Part shown: piece by piece, positions 21,090 through 32,408 of the stretch
Position numbering within the stretch: position 1 is the first letter of the stretch
Layout of the letters: the number at the start of each line of letters is the position of its first letter
Source of the DNA: Isoetes taiwanensis
Lineage: Eukaryota > Streptophyta > Lycopodiopsida > Isoetales > Isoetaceae
DNA: 64,000 nt
Direction of reading: 5' to 3'
Assembly: GCA_021234155.1 (NCBI GenBank)
Contig: JAJEKV010000060.1
Span: 8,208,323 to 8,272,322, forward strand
Translations under genes and position numbers: made by a program
Notes under the pieces: model-generated
Seen by the model: the letters and a program-made list of their open reading frames with translations, nothing else
Told to the model about the DNA's origin: nothing
The model's database searches: none

Positions 21090-22373
21090 CCCGCCGATCC
21101 GACACTCTCTCGAGACAAGCTTCGCTCCCGCCACCGTCAGTTTCTCCGTGAGGTCCGTGACTATACCATGGTTGCAGGCCATTTGTACAAACGCGGCAAA
21201 GACATGGTCCTCAGACGTTGTGTCCTCCCTCACGAGGTGCCTGATATTGTTCGCCAAGCTCACGATGTACTTGGTGGTGGTCATTTTAGTGGTGACGTTA
21301 CGGCACGCAAAATTCTTTTGGCAGGATACTTCTGGCCCACGCTCTTCAAAGATGCCCACGCTTATGCTGCCGCGTGCGACGTCATCGGGTGGAAAACCTC
21401 GGCGCCCGTGACGCTCTTCCATTGATGCCGGTCGCCACGCCACATCCCTTCAGCAAATGGGGAATGGATTTTGTAGGGCCCATGGACCCACCGGCGCGGC
21501 ACACCCGTGCCCGCTATATTTTAGTCATCACGGATTATGCTACCAAATGGGCAGAAGCTTGTGCACTTCGGAACAATACGGTACTGCGGCCGCGGTAAGG
21601 TCCTCTACACGCATATCATCACGCGTTTTGGTTGTCCCACGGAACTTGTTAGTGATCGTGGCGTGCATTTTGTCAACCATACCATTAAGGAGCTGACGGA
21701 TTATCTTCACATCCAACACCGAAAGAGTACACCCTATTATCCTCAAGGAAAGGGCTTGGCTAAAAGTACCAACAAAACACTCATCACAGTTCTCAAGAAA
21801 ATTTGTGATGCTTCACGCACAGATTGGCAGGAAAAGTTGCCTACTGTTCTTTGGGCTTACAATACTAGTTTCAAAATAGCTACGGGTCACACTCCTTTCA
21901 AACTGGTTTATGGTCAAGAAGCTCTCATGCCTTTTGAATACATTCTTCCCACTCTCCGTTTTCAACTTGCTACAGCCCATAATCCATCTGTTGCACTCAA
22001 GGAAAGGGTTTATCAATTGGAACAGTTGGATGAACTTCGGCGTGATGCTTACATTCGTGTTCTTCATGGCCACCGGTTGCAGAAATCATTGCATGACAAA
22101 CGACTTAAGACAAAAACATTCAACGAAGGAGATTTGGTTCTTCTTTATGATTCCCGTTACAAAACTTTTCCGGGCAAGTTAAAGTTTCGATGGCTTGGTC
22201 CTTATCAAATTGTTCAAGTAGTGCAACCCAGCGTTTTCAAGCTGGCCGAATTAGATGGCACCCCATTACCTACATTAGTTAATGGCTTTCGCCTCAAACA
22301 ATTTCATACAACAGAAAGTGACAATCATCCACCAGATGCTGTTCCAGACACAGACACAACAGATAGTGATTAA
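21090..22373 (+). CDS. Integrase of Ty3 element I
   Basis: Zinc-binding N-terminal part (about 21180-21400, GGGHFSGDVTARK with later Cys). The catalytic core has MDFVGPM (Asp at 21466-21468) and VSDRGVHF (Asp at 21654-21656). At the expected third position the codon at 21762-21764 reads AAA (Lys) instead of Glu. The C-terminal part runs in one long frame (21537-22373) through GDLVLLYDSR and KFRWLGPYQI to an acidic tail, with no chromodomain. A frameshift lies near 21590. The Glu-to-Lys change would inactivate integration if real. Confidence 0.78.
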
Positions 22374-22511
22374 CAAGCGGCATCTTTATATTATAGAGGT
22401 GAAATTTTTACAAAATGTGAGCAGAGCCCATCTATTTCCGCTATGGGCAGAGCCCTATTTACAAAAACGGGCTGAGAGCCCTATCTACTAAGTCCTAAGG
22501 AGAAAACTCCT

Positions 22512-22978
22512 CTACTCCGGATTTGGAGCAGAGGTGATACGCAGGATGTGGTAGTAATTCTGCTCCGGATCCCAGCGCAGGTGAATCACCACCTCCATCC
22601 CGTTGGTAAGGGGGTCGGGATGCTCAGCCATCCCGGCACACCACCCGTCCATGGCAATGGCACCGCCAGAGGTCCAAGCAGTCCATCTTGCATGTAATCC
22701 ACTCCAGGCAGTTAGACGGCATAGTGCACTTGTCGTGCAGTCCAGCAGCAAACATACTGAGCGCCATCGGGTATCTCAGCTTCCACCACTGTTCGTCTTA
22801 TATAGCCAACCGACCTCCCTGTCGACGTGGACCAATCAGAAATTTCGCCAACGTGTTCGCAATGCAAGGCTCTTTCTAATTCCAGAATCTTTTCTCCCGC
22901 CGCATATCTAGCCATGGTACCTTCTGACACCTTCGTTTTAATGATATCCCACTTCGAGTTGCCAGCACTAAATGCCAT
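22512..22978 (-). CDS. Antisense ORF downstream of integrase, element I
   Basis: Minus-strand frame starting at 22978 and running to about 22739, then continuing one frame over to a stop at 22512. Together this gives about 150-160 residues, rich in Trp (SDWST, LRWDP, MDGW). A single frame change at about 22740 joins the halves. Antisense extra ORFs between integrase and the 3' LTR are known in Tat-lineage plant Ty3 elements; no function is established. I do not recognise a domain. The evidence is positional plus coding-like composition. Confidence 0.4.
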
Positions 22979-23285
22979 TCCTTCTTTTCATGCCCGTCGC
23001 ACATTAATGTGTGTCCTTTCGCCAGCTGTCACATCCGATCATTCTCTTAAGTTTCATCTCCACCGTTCATTCCTTCTCCCTTTACCGTTTGGGGACTTAG
23101 CCAAAATTTTGCCCCTCAATCGCCTACTTTGCATCTGTCGCCACCTGGCATCATCAACGGTTGCCGGTTCGCCCTCATCATGCCCCTTCGCCTACACTTG
23201 CGCGCCCTAAAACCTTTTCGTCTATCTGCGCCTTCGTCTTCTATTCTCCGCTCTCCGCTATCTCCAGACAGTTCCTTCTGTTCCG
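22979..23285. other. Leader between the two extra ORFs of element I
   Basis: Pyrimidine-rich, without a convincing frame. It may be a shared 5' region for the divergent antisense ORF and the following sense ORF. Confidence 0.35.
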
Positions 23286-23870
23286 ATGCTCTTCGCCATG
23301 GCTGCACCCAAATTTCCTACATTTCAAGCTTCTGCTCCAAGGGATGCGACTCTTTTCGAGTCTGTGTCTTTCTCGACGCCCACCTTTCGCGAGGCCCTTG
23401 TTGGTCCGAGTCGGGAAGTAGCGGAATGCCAGAAGCTTTACGAATTCTCGCAAATGGAGCTCACGGCCCCAAATCCGGAGCAATTGAAGCAGTTTATCGC
23501 TCACATCGTCAACAGCCCGGAAGGACTTGCTACGGTGGTCGATGGCACCACCATTTTGCTCACACAGCCTTTGATTTCTGAGGTATTCCGTATTCCCTTG
23601 CAAAAACCTTTTGTATCTTGGGCTGCTTTACAGGACATGGACGTCACTCAGTTCGTTGCTCCTTCGTATCAAGCAAACCAGCATCGCCTCACCAATATTG
23701 CAAAGTCACATGACACTTTTGTGAAGTTTCTGTGGCGCAAATTGCTTGGGTATTCTATCAAGAACACCCACATCAATAAGCCGTTCTATAATATGGTGAT
23801 ATCTGCTCCCAATTGTGACATAGTTGACCCGATTATTGACCCGTTGTGGATGATCATGTACAAGTCGTGA
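23286..23870 (+). CDS. Sense ORF after integrase, putative plant transposon protein, element I
   Basis: An open frame beginning MLFAMAAPKFPTF. An internal block (LKQFIAHIVNSPEG...GTTILLTQPLISEVFRIP) aligns by eye with the 3' ORF of element II (EFICNYDPLTCL...ITITADLIQKALRIP). It resembles the putative plant transposon protein family found downstream of pol in plant Ty3 elements. Function unknown. The last ~19 codons are read through the start of the element II LTR at 23814, so the true C-terminus is lost. The start could also be the in-frame Met four codons later. Confidence 0.55.
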   Translation: MLFAMAAPKFPTFQASAPRDATLFESVSFSTPTFREALVGPSREVAECQKLYEFSQMELTAPNPEQLKQFIAHIVNSPEGLATVVDGTTILLTQPLISEVFRIPLQKPFVSWAALQDMDVTQFVAPSYQANQHRLTNIAKSHDTFVKFLWRKLLGYSIKNTHINKPFYNMVISAPNCDIVDPIIDPLWMIMYKS

Positions 23871-24330
23871 CGGAGATAACTCAAGAAGAATCAGAGTATA
23901 GTGACCATTATAAGAGAGCACGGCGATAAATCTTGAGTCAAGCTCCACTATTGTTGAAAATACAAAAATATTTCTATAGTTCTTCATTATTGAAAAAGAC
24001 AAAAACAAACATTGTGTTTATTGTTCTTATTATAAAAAAATACAAAAAAATATTTTTATGTAATTTCTAGTCACGTTGAGACAGTTAGGGTTTGCCTTGC
24101 CAACAAGGATTCGAGAGCACAAAGCACGGAGCGGACATCTCGGGCGCTGGTCGGTTAGGCTGGTCCGGATCAAGAGCACGATATCTATTTAAGGTGGCGA
24201 TTTGGGAAGAAAAGGTGGCTTGCAATTCGATTCTGGCCTTGAGATTTGTATGACCTGTTCTTCAATGCTTATCTTTTGTATTCATGAATTGAAATCAATG
24301 GAAGATTTGTTGGCTCTCATTTCGTTTATG
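23814..24330 (+). repeat. 5' LTR region of element II
   Basis: Starts TGTGACATAG and contains a TATA-like TATTTAA at 24186-24192. It closely matches 32409-32930. The right end is approximate because the similarity continues into the leader and gag. Confidence 0.6.
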
Positions 24331-25180
24331 ATGCTTAACTGAGTTGTATTCATTCATTCCTTCACATGCAAGCATCCTTTGTTTTAGCAATGACGATAAC
24401 TTTGTTTATGCAATGTATATTCTAAGGCAAACAAGGCAACAATGTACAATTCCTCCATGATGTCCCTTGATTCTTGTTCACTTATAAGCATACAAATAAT
24501 TCTTACAGGTTTCTTATGGATGCGGAGATGACAACCACCAAGTCATTGGAAATAACTGATTATGAAACCTTTGATGCATGGCTTGCAGACACCATGGTAT
24601 GTTTGTAATTTCTGTTGTAGTTTGTGTTGCTATATTCCAAGTTCCTGGGTAGATTAATTCATGAAAGAATGAGTTGCTATGCTAGAGGGGTGACAGACCT
24701 TTAACATAGTTTTGGCCGATGCCTAGGGATAGAATATAGCAATTAATTTAAAAATGGAAAGTTTGTCACAGCAGAAATTGTGATGTGTATCAGACCTCAT
24801 TTGAACAGGTTACACTTATTGTTTTGAGCTAAGATTTGGCCACAAGGCACTCCTATGAGTCCTTTACCAGCCTGCAAAATTTCAAAAGCCAACTCCAAAC
24901 CTAACTCGATTTGGGTAGATGATGATTAGTGCTACCAGGATAAATTACTGCGCATCTTTTGTGACTCAAAATAAGTTATAGTACTTAATTAATGCTTCAA
25001 ATACCCCATAAATGGGTGTATGAAAGGATATAAGGTTATTCTTGAGCAGAGGAGAGTTCAAGAAGAGAGAAGGAAGAAGCAAGAAGAGGAAAGGACAGCA
25101 AGACATAAAAAAGAGCTTCGGATAAAATTGAAATCAGGAGAGACCGCCTCAAATTATTCCAGATATTAAGTCTTTGTACA
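24331..25180 (+). other. Leader between LTR and gag of element II
   Basis: About 850 bp. It holds an exon-like block at 24510-24598 (frame MTTTKSLEITDYETFDAWL) bordered by an acceptor-like TTCTTACAG and a donor-like GGTATGT. Near 25045-25110 is a purine-rich stretch encoding Glu/Lys/Arg-rich frames. Both recur in the second copy (33100-33210 and 33660-33740). Function unknown. Confidence 0.4.
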
Positions 25181-25182
25181 CA

Positions 25183-26330
25183 ATGTCTACGTCTCATTCT
25201 AAGCGTATTCCATATCCCAAATATGGGGCTGGAAAAGCAGCTGAAACCCAACCAAGAACTCATATTAAACAATTTGAGAATATTAGTACTATGAATGGTC
25301 AGGATTCTGATGCCGAGAGGCTTATATTATTTCCAACCACATTAGAGGGAAAACCAGCAGATTGGTTGATTAAGTAATATGGATACAATGAAAACATGGG
25401 TAGAAATTAAAGAGTTGTTTTTGAATACATTTCAACCAACTCCAACCTCTCGAGAGTTAAAGGAGGAATTAAAACCATCTGATTACACCGGGAAACTCCA
25501 AAAGCTTTGCTATTAGAGTGTCCGCAATTAGCAAGCCAATTAGAACATAAACCTCATGAAGAAGATATCATATCTTGGTTCATTGAGGGATTTCCAAGAA
25601 AAATTAAGCAACAACTTCGAATTAGACTCACCGAAACTTTGGATGAAGTCAGAAAAAAGCATTTGTCATTGGGGAATTATGGGTGCCGAAAAACATGTCA
25701 AGCGAACTTGAATCTTTGGTTCGGGAAGAAGGTGAACCGGAGATTCGAGGAGTTCGAGAATTGCAAAATAAATTACAATGGATGGAAGAAAATGTTAAGA
25801 AGTTAACTAGCGGAGAAACTTCGAAGAAGTTATGTATGGTGCACTAAGTGTTCTAGACCGAGGACACTATGCAAATGAATCTGAAATTCCTATCAAGGAA
25901 AAGAAATTTTTGTTACATTTGTGATCGTGATAATCATGATACAAAAAGATTGCTATTTCAATTCAAGAAATAAAAACAAAAATAGTAATGAGATGCTTTT
26001 GTTGTAACGAAAGAAATACATCAAAGGAAAAAAAAAGATGTCAAAGAAGTTGAATGTTGGAAGTGTCTTGGAGAAAGGCCACTTTGCAAGGGACTATGGA
26101 ATTCATTTAAAAAGGAGCATTCCCTCTAAAAATATAGAAAAAAGTGAAGTCAAAATAGAGGAAGCGAGAATGGTCACTGGAGCCGTGAATTGTTGATAAT
26201 GTTGAAGCAAAATGTAGTGACACCAGTGAAAAGAAAGAGAGAAGGGGATTCAAGTTAAAGATATTCCATTGGAAAGCCGTCATGAGAATCAAAGAAATAT
26301 ATCCGTAAAATCCTAGAGGGGAGAATGAAA
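25183..26330 (+). pseudogene. Gag of Ty3 element II
   Basis: Starts MSTSHSKRIPYPKYGAG at 25183 and contains gag-domain motifs (THIKQFENI, ERLILFPTTLEGKPADWL, then ISWFIEGFPRKIKQQL at about 25560-25620). A degenerate CCHC knuckle follows at about 25910-25970. There are several frame changes and stops. The second copy at 33790-35300 repeats the same blocks. Confidence 0.65.
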
Positions 26331-26699
26331 TTTATAACTTTGCTTTCTGGAGCAAATAAATGAATTACAAAATTCAGAAACTCACCTACAAGAGAATGAT
26401 AGTGACTTGGATAAAATCTACAGAGGATTAAAAGACAAGTTAAAGAATTGACAATTCCTACGCCATTGAAAATAGTAGTTAAATATTTGCGGGTTTCAAG
26501 GATATTCGGAATCTCAAAATATAGATGATAATTTAAAAACGTTGGCGAGACAATTAAAAATACGGTTTTTTTACCTCTTGAGTTATTAGCAAAGTATATC
26601 CCAGAGTTAGGAGTTCCAACAGAGGTCTACCAAACAGAACAATTAATCCCTGCATTCAAAAGTGACCCTATTGATAAGCAAACTCCCGTGCCAACTCTA
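26331..26699 (+). other. Linker between gag and protease, element II
   Basis: Coding-like but frame-broken, with short blocks such as PLELLAKYIPELGVPTE. Poorly conserved in the family. It matches 34930-35310. Confidence 0.4.
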
Positions 26700-26960
26700 G
26701 AAGTAAAGGGACCATTCCCAAAGTGCCCATTGATGGAGGAGCGGGAGTGAACATCATGACCAACAATTTGAGAAGGAAACTCAAGTTGGAAACGATCAGT
26801 CCGTCGTCATTCAATGTGAGAATGGCAGATCATAGGCAAGTCGAGCCAGTGGGCATTATCAAAGGAGTGCCATTTTCTATTGCAGGAATGAATTTCCAAC
26901 AGGACTAATGCAACGGGAAATATGGATTACCAAGTGTTACTAGGTAGGCAGATAATTCTG
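26700..26960 (+). pseudogene. Aspartic protease of Ty3 element II
   Basis: Active-site loop IDGGAGVNIM near 26727, followed by RRKLKLETIS. The DGG variant matches element I. The frame stops soon after, before the end of the domain. The second copy is cut at about 35426 just beyond this motif. Confidence 0.65.
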
Positions 26961-27129
26961 TTAAAATAACTAGAGAAGGAAAAGTCACCAAAATAGATTT
27001 GCCCACCGGAAATTCTACCACTTTAGAGGATATGCCTATGTTTTCAGATAGTGAATCAGAATATGATGCATATGAAGCGTATGAAGATGATGAGGAATTT
27101 TACAATCTGATGTCCTCAGACACAGAAAT

Positions 27130-28730
27130 TTGTTTACATGGCAGAATTAGTGGAAAAGGAAACAACTTTTCCTAAAACTTTTAAAGAAATTAATGAGGGG
27201 CAAATCACTCTTGAACCTACTCCGGCTCATGAGGTACAAGACAATACATTCACGACCTTATCTAAGTACTCGAAACAGGAGGAACTAAATTTGAATACGA
27301 AGCATCACCTCCACATAGTTCGCATAGGGACTAATCTTCCACCGAAATTCGTTAAGCGACTATAAAGTTATTAATGGAATACAAAGACATTTTTGCATGG
27401 AGTTATAATGACTTACAGGTATTGATCCAAACTTATGTTGATGCGGATTCCTTTGCTTCACGATGCTCGGCGGTCTACCAAAGGGCATATAGAATGAACC
27501 CTAATTATGCGAAAGTGTGCGGGGAAGAAATTCAAAAGTTATTGCAATTCGGTTTCATCTATGAGGTTGAAAAAAGTGAGTGGGTTTCTCCCATTGTAAT
27601 AGTAAAGAAGAAAAAATGGGAAGTTAAAGGTGCATGGACTATAGAAGATTAAATGATGCCAGAAAAGGACCACTTTCCCTTGCCCTTCACTGATCAAGTA
27701 CTAGAAAAATAGGAGGAAATGAGTGTTACTCTTTCATGGATGGGTTTTAGCGGCTATAACCAGATCCCCGATTCATCGAAGACCAATTAAAGACTACATT
27801 TATCACCCGGTTTGGCACCTATGCCTCTGAGTAATGCCTTTTGGTTTAAGCAATGCACCGTCATTATTCCAAAGGATTATGTTAATGGTTTTAAAAGCTA
27901 TATCAGAAATTTTATAAGTCTTTTTAGATGACTTTTCTTTGTTTTCAGCAATTATAATGATCATATAGAAAAGCTTGGCAATGCTTTAATAGGTGTAGAA
28001 GCGATTATAATAGTTTCTTTAAATCGAGAAAAATGTGTTTTCTTAGTAGGACATGGGATCTTGTTAGGTCACATTGTGCGCAAGAAAGGATTTGCCCGAT
28101 CCTAGTAATTAGAGATGCCACCACCCACGAACATTACACAAGTTAAGAGATTTATGGGTAAAGCTAATTACTACTGAGGAAGTTACGCCATGGATTAATG
28201 AAATTGCAGCACCTCTCAATGAGCTAGTTAGTCCAAAGAACAAATTTCCGTGGACAACTCAATGTCGAATGCATTTGAGAAAATAAAAACTATCATGACT
28301 AATGCACCTATACTCATAGCTCCACGGTGGGATCAACAATTCCACGTTCATGTGGATGCATCAAAATTGCCATTGGGCGGTGCTAGCCCAACAAGTGGAT
28401 TCAAAAGTGGACCGGCCTATTCATTTTTCGCTAGTAAGCAGGTTAAATCATGCAGAGAGGAATTATAATACCACCGAAAGAGAGGGATTAGCAATGGTTT
28501 TCTTTGTCCAAAGTTTCGCACTATTTGCTTGGAAAGTTTTTCCATTTCTATGTTGACCACCAAGCTCTCTTGTATTTGATTAATAAACCATGTGTCCGAA
28601 TTAGGATTACCCGTTGGCTATTGATACTTCAAAGAATTTAATTTCAAAATTATACTCAAGCCGGGCGTGCCCATACCGTCCCTCGATCATCTGTCTCGAT
28701 TAACAAATGGTGGAGTTGCCTCACGGAATT
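27130..28730 (+). pseudogene. Reverse transcriptase and RNase H of Ty3 element II
   Basis: Blocks in order: YRMNPNYAKVCGEEIQKLL and WVSPIVIVKKK (27490-27615), SFMDGF (about 27735), PFGLSNAPS equivalent (about 27838), FLDDFS (about 27918-27937, catalytic pair). The RNase H region includes HVHVDASKLPLGG (about 28345) and ends near a DHLSRL-like motif at about 28690. Many frame breaks. Separate from element I and clearly diverged from it. Confidence 0.68.
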
Positions 28731-28929
28731 AATGATGAATTACGGATGTTAATCTCTTCGGGTTGTTGTTACACCTCCACGGTATAAAGGAAATCGTGGA
28801 ATATTTATCCTTTGGGGAGCTACCATCAAAGTTTACTTTGCTACACAATACAAAAGATTTCGTTAAAAGAGCGGCCAAATTTAGTATAATTGCGGGTCAA
28901 TGATATAAACAAGGGCAAGATAATATCCT

Positions 28930-30020
28930 GCTTGTGTGTCCTACCACATGAGGCATAGCAATTGTTGAGGAAGCACACCAAGGTCTAAGTGGCGGTCACT
29001 TTCTTTGCAGTAAATAACAAAGAAAAAAAGTTCTTCAATCCGGTCTATGGTGGCCAACACTATTTGCGGTTGTCTAAAAAGAAGCAGGACATGTGACATT
29101 TGCTTAGCATGGGAAAACCGGGGAGAAAGAAATTACATGCCTCTCACACGGTTCTTCCTCTAGGTCCATTTTGAAAATGGGGCATGGATTTCGTGGGTCC
29201 AATCCAACCTCCTGCGGCTAGAGCGAAAAGCACAATATATTTTAGTCTTAACGGACTATAATACAAAGTGGGACTTCGCTCTCTAAAGATATCTTTTGCT
29301 TTAAGTGTAAAGAGTACTATACCAATGATTATCACAAGGTTTGGATGTCCTTTAGAACTGGTAAGTGATAGAGGGGTACATTTTCTTAATGAAACTATTC
29401 AAATCTTAAGAGAACTTCATGATTGTTCATCGAAATCTACTCCTTACTATCCCGGGCAAATGGTCAAAGTTTGAATCGACCAATAAAATTCTTATTCTGA
29501 TCTTGAAAAAAATCATGTGAAACCAAAAGCTCAAATTGGGAATTAAAGCTACCCATTTGTATTATGGGCTTATCGAACATCTTATAAAAGGCCATCACGG
29601 GGCACTCACCTTTCCAACTCACGCATATGGGATAGAAGCAATCATGCCCTTTGAGTTTCTAGTTCCTAGTCTTAGGGTTCTTTGTACAAAATCGTTTGTC
29701 AATGGATGACTATGAGAACATAGATTGCTCTGACTTGAAGCCTTAGATGAAAAAACGTCAACATCTTGGTATGGGCTCAAGAGGCATCTAAGAACAGCCG
29801 AGAAGGCATGGTTTGATAGACATCAAAAGAAAAAATACCTTAATCCGGTGACAAAGTTTTATTGTATGACTCTCGTTATAAGCAACATCACGGAAAATTA
29901 AAAGATCGTTGGTTGGGACCATTTTAGTCCATGAGATAAAAAGTAATGGGGCAATACAATTGCTGGATTTGGAAGGAAAATATTTTCCATCTTTAATAAA
30001 TGGCGTGATTAAAAATACAT
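28930..30020 (+). pseudogene. Integrase of Ty3 element II
   Basis: Zinc-binding end near 28960-29120 (GLSGGHF, later Cys). The catalytic core includes MDFVGP (about 29185) and ELVSDRGVHFLNET (about 29358-29400). The STPYYPG block comes just before the expected third catalytic position, where the frame is lost. A GDKVL-like and KLKDRWLGPF-like C-terminal part ends near 30010. No chromodomain. Confidence 0.65.
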
Positions 30021-32360
30021 GGAAAAACCTATGGTTTTACGTAAGCATGGCCTCTCCTATAAAAAAGCTTAGGCCTTCTCGGTAGTTATTTACCTCTGGG
30101 AATGGCAAGAGCTAGTTATTACTAAATGGGTTTCAAAAGAAACTCGAATGCTAAGGCACATAATATGCTCTTACATTTAATTCTTACACCTCTACCAGTC
30201 CACGAGCATGCCATTGGTGGAATGATAAGTGTATGAAAGTTTATCCTCATGCAAACTTCATGGAAGCCATGTCCTACATAGGGTTTTGGCCTCCACACAA
30301 GATACTTTTACATTTTTTGGAAAGGGCACCACTCTCTCTCAAAGGGCAAAAGTATCTTTATGACAAATTACTAAGTGAACAACAAAAGCCAAATATCCGA
30401 TTCTGATTTTGGGCTTGGAAAAGACAATTTCAATCTCGAGGCCCATTAAACATTCATCTTATTCCAATACTAAAAATAACGAGGGAACCAAGTAATACTT
30501 TCCTAGCTAATGTGTGGAAAGCGTCACAATATCAGCTAAATATTGCATTTTCAAATGTTTACGGGTTGTCATCGGAAAACTCCCAATTTTGTTTCCAAGT
30601 TATCGATCTTCTAGCTTGCCAAAGTTAGATGCTCAAGCCCTTCAAATGCTATGTCATGCTTTGATTGCTAACATTCATCTGACAACCACCTACTCCGATC
30701 ATCAAGGAAACCTTATCTGAATTTATTTGCAACTATGATCCACTAACTTGTCTTGGTCACACCATAGCATCTGGGCCAATTACTATTACAGCTGACCTCA
30801 TTCAAAAAGCTTTAAGGATTCCAAATACTTCTCAAGCAATAGCTTATAATGACTTTGATATGACTCCTTTCCAAGTTACCAAAGCATCTAACAGAACAAT
30901 GGGATACCGTTACCTCATTCAACCATACAAAATGTTCTTCTTCATATTCATAAAAAACTTTTCATATTCCCCACACATGTAATACATGTTCTAAGCGATT
31001 TTTTGTCTATACCATCTTGGCAACACAAGGATTTATAGTTCCACAGGCTACTATGATTCTGAGATAAGATATTGCGACAATTACATGACATTAAAAAGGG
31101 ATACTTTACATGAGTTCACCTTTGGTATTCACTTACAATTACTAATCAATTATGTTCGTTTGAATAGGTCAATCTTCAACCATTAATTACGGATGTGCAA
31201 CAACCCGGTAGTTGATGTTCATTTTGCCGCGACCGGTACTCATGCAAGCAGATTCCAACGGCAATTTTGATTCAAATAATCAACTTGACATTTTAATGGG
31301 CAATAAAGACCTCACTTGCTAAATCTTGTTCCAACACATTCTAGTCCACGAATTTGATGATAGAAACTTGAGCATCATGGGTGGATTGTGTAAAGCTTTA
31401 TCAAGACATGTTGGCTGCAATTCACCATAGAGATCGAAAAAAGTTAATGACTTCGCATCACGTGTCTCCGAGGTGGAGTTGGAAAATTCGCCCTTCATGC
31501 GATTTAGAGCATAAAGTTTACGAATACACTCAACTACTCCAAAAATATGACTCCTTGGTGGTGGAGCATTATAACCTCCAAAAGCGCGGAAGGCAACTTC
31601 TGCGGCATACTTCTTTTTGATAAGCACAAGGACCTAATCAAGCGGACTACGAACCGGTTTTTCAGCGGATCACGGACTCTAGTTTACGAAAATCAGCGGT
31701 TAATTACTCGGTTAAATTGTTACAAGCAGTACAAATCATGATGATTATGAACTTTTTTGCATCTTTCTCCTTATAAACCAGGCTATTTGGGTTGAATGGA
31801 AAAACCCTTTCTTGGCGACCAACTTGTGCAAAAGAATTTTTTCACGGGCACCTCAATCTCTCGGGGACTCACCAAATTTTGATCCGCGTTTTCAGCATGA
31901 TTGGAGTGGCGGCGGTGAGCGTCCACCGCCTCATAAATTGGGCAATTATTCGGGGAGATTCTTGGACCAGCCAACGGGAAATTCTTCAAAATCACGAAAT
32001 CTTTTATTTGATGTTGCCCAACTTAGTCCAGATTTTGTTATCTATCAACAAACTAAATATTCAAAAGCTATTATATCTCAAAATCTGTTGAATCTACTAG
32101 TGCTACTAAAGAGCCTTGATCAATATAGATCCCAGCGGTCACAGGGTGCAAGCAACAAGCGCTCATGGACACGCTCTTTTTCTTAAAGTTAAACCATTTC
32201 CCCCTCACAATGTATGCACTTATTTGAGGAAATGGCTCACAAAAATTTTTACTTCACGCTTCCAAAGTTTATTATGATTCGCGGACTTGCACTTCAAGGA
32301 CAAGCGCAAGAAGCGATTCTATATCTTCTACAAGCATTACGAAAACATCACATCTCTATG
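30021..32360 (+). pseudogene. Sense 3' ORF region of element II
   Basis: Broken frames after integrase. An N-terminal part at about 30510-30960 contains EFICNYDPLTCL and DLIQKALRIPNT, matching the 3' ORF of element I. A later part at about 32190-32370 encodes a basic segment. Function unknown; same putative plant transposon protein family as in element I. Intervening sequence has only short frames. Confidence 0.45.
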
Positions 32361-32367
32361 GAGAAAG

Positions 32368-32393
32368 TTGTGTGGAGCCCTTGCTCCACACAA
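32368..32393 (+). promoter_or_regulatory. Perfect 11-bp hairpin before the purine tract, element II
   Basis: TTGTGTGGAGC, a CCTT loop, then GCTCCACACAA. Its last bases overlap the start of the polypurine tract. Perfect pairing in an otherwise error-rich region suggests conservation. Confidence 0.7.
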
Positions 32394-32408
32394 AAATGGG
32401 GGCAAGAA
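32392..32408 (+). promoter_or_regulatory. Polypurine tract of element II
   Basis: AAAAATGGGGGCAAGAA lies directly before the LTR start TGTGACATAG at 32409. This is the expected place for plus-strand DNA priming in LTR retrotransposons. Confidence 0.75.

Larger units (their letters stand above)
15733..23813 (+). mobile_element. Ty3 retrotransposon, element I
   Basis: A plant Ty3-type element with gag, protease, RT, RNase H and integrase in Ty3 order, no chromodomain, then two extra ORFs after integrase. A 5' LTR may begin at TGTTAGTCAC (15733) and includes a TATA-like TACTATATATATGAG at about 16037. The 3' end is missing because element II starts at 23814 within its last ORF; no matching 3' LTR is in the window. 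Lack of a chromodomain and presence of extra ORFs fit the Tat/Athila side of the family, but the lineage is not proven. Confidence 0.78.
23814..32408 (+). mobile_element. Ty3 retrotransposon, element II
   Basis: The 5' LTR starts TGTGACATAG at 23814, interrupting element I. The identical start recurs at 32409, directly after a purine tract, so the unit is 8595 bp. gag, protease, RT/RNase H and integrase are all recognisable but heavily frame-broken, followed by a sense 3' ORF. It lacks a chromodomain. The LTR 3' boundary and primer-binding site could not be placed. Confidence 0.75.
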
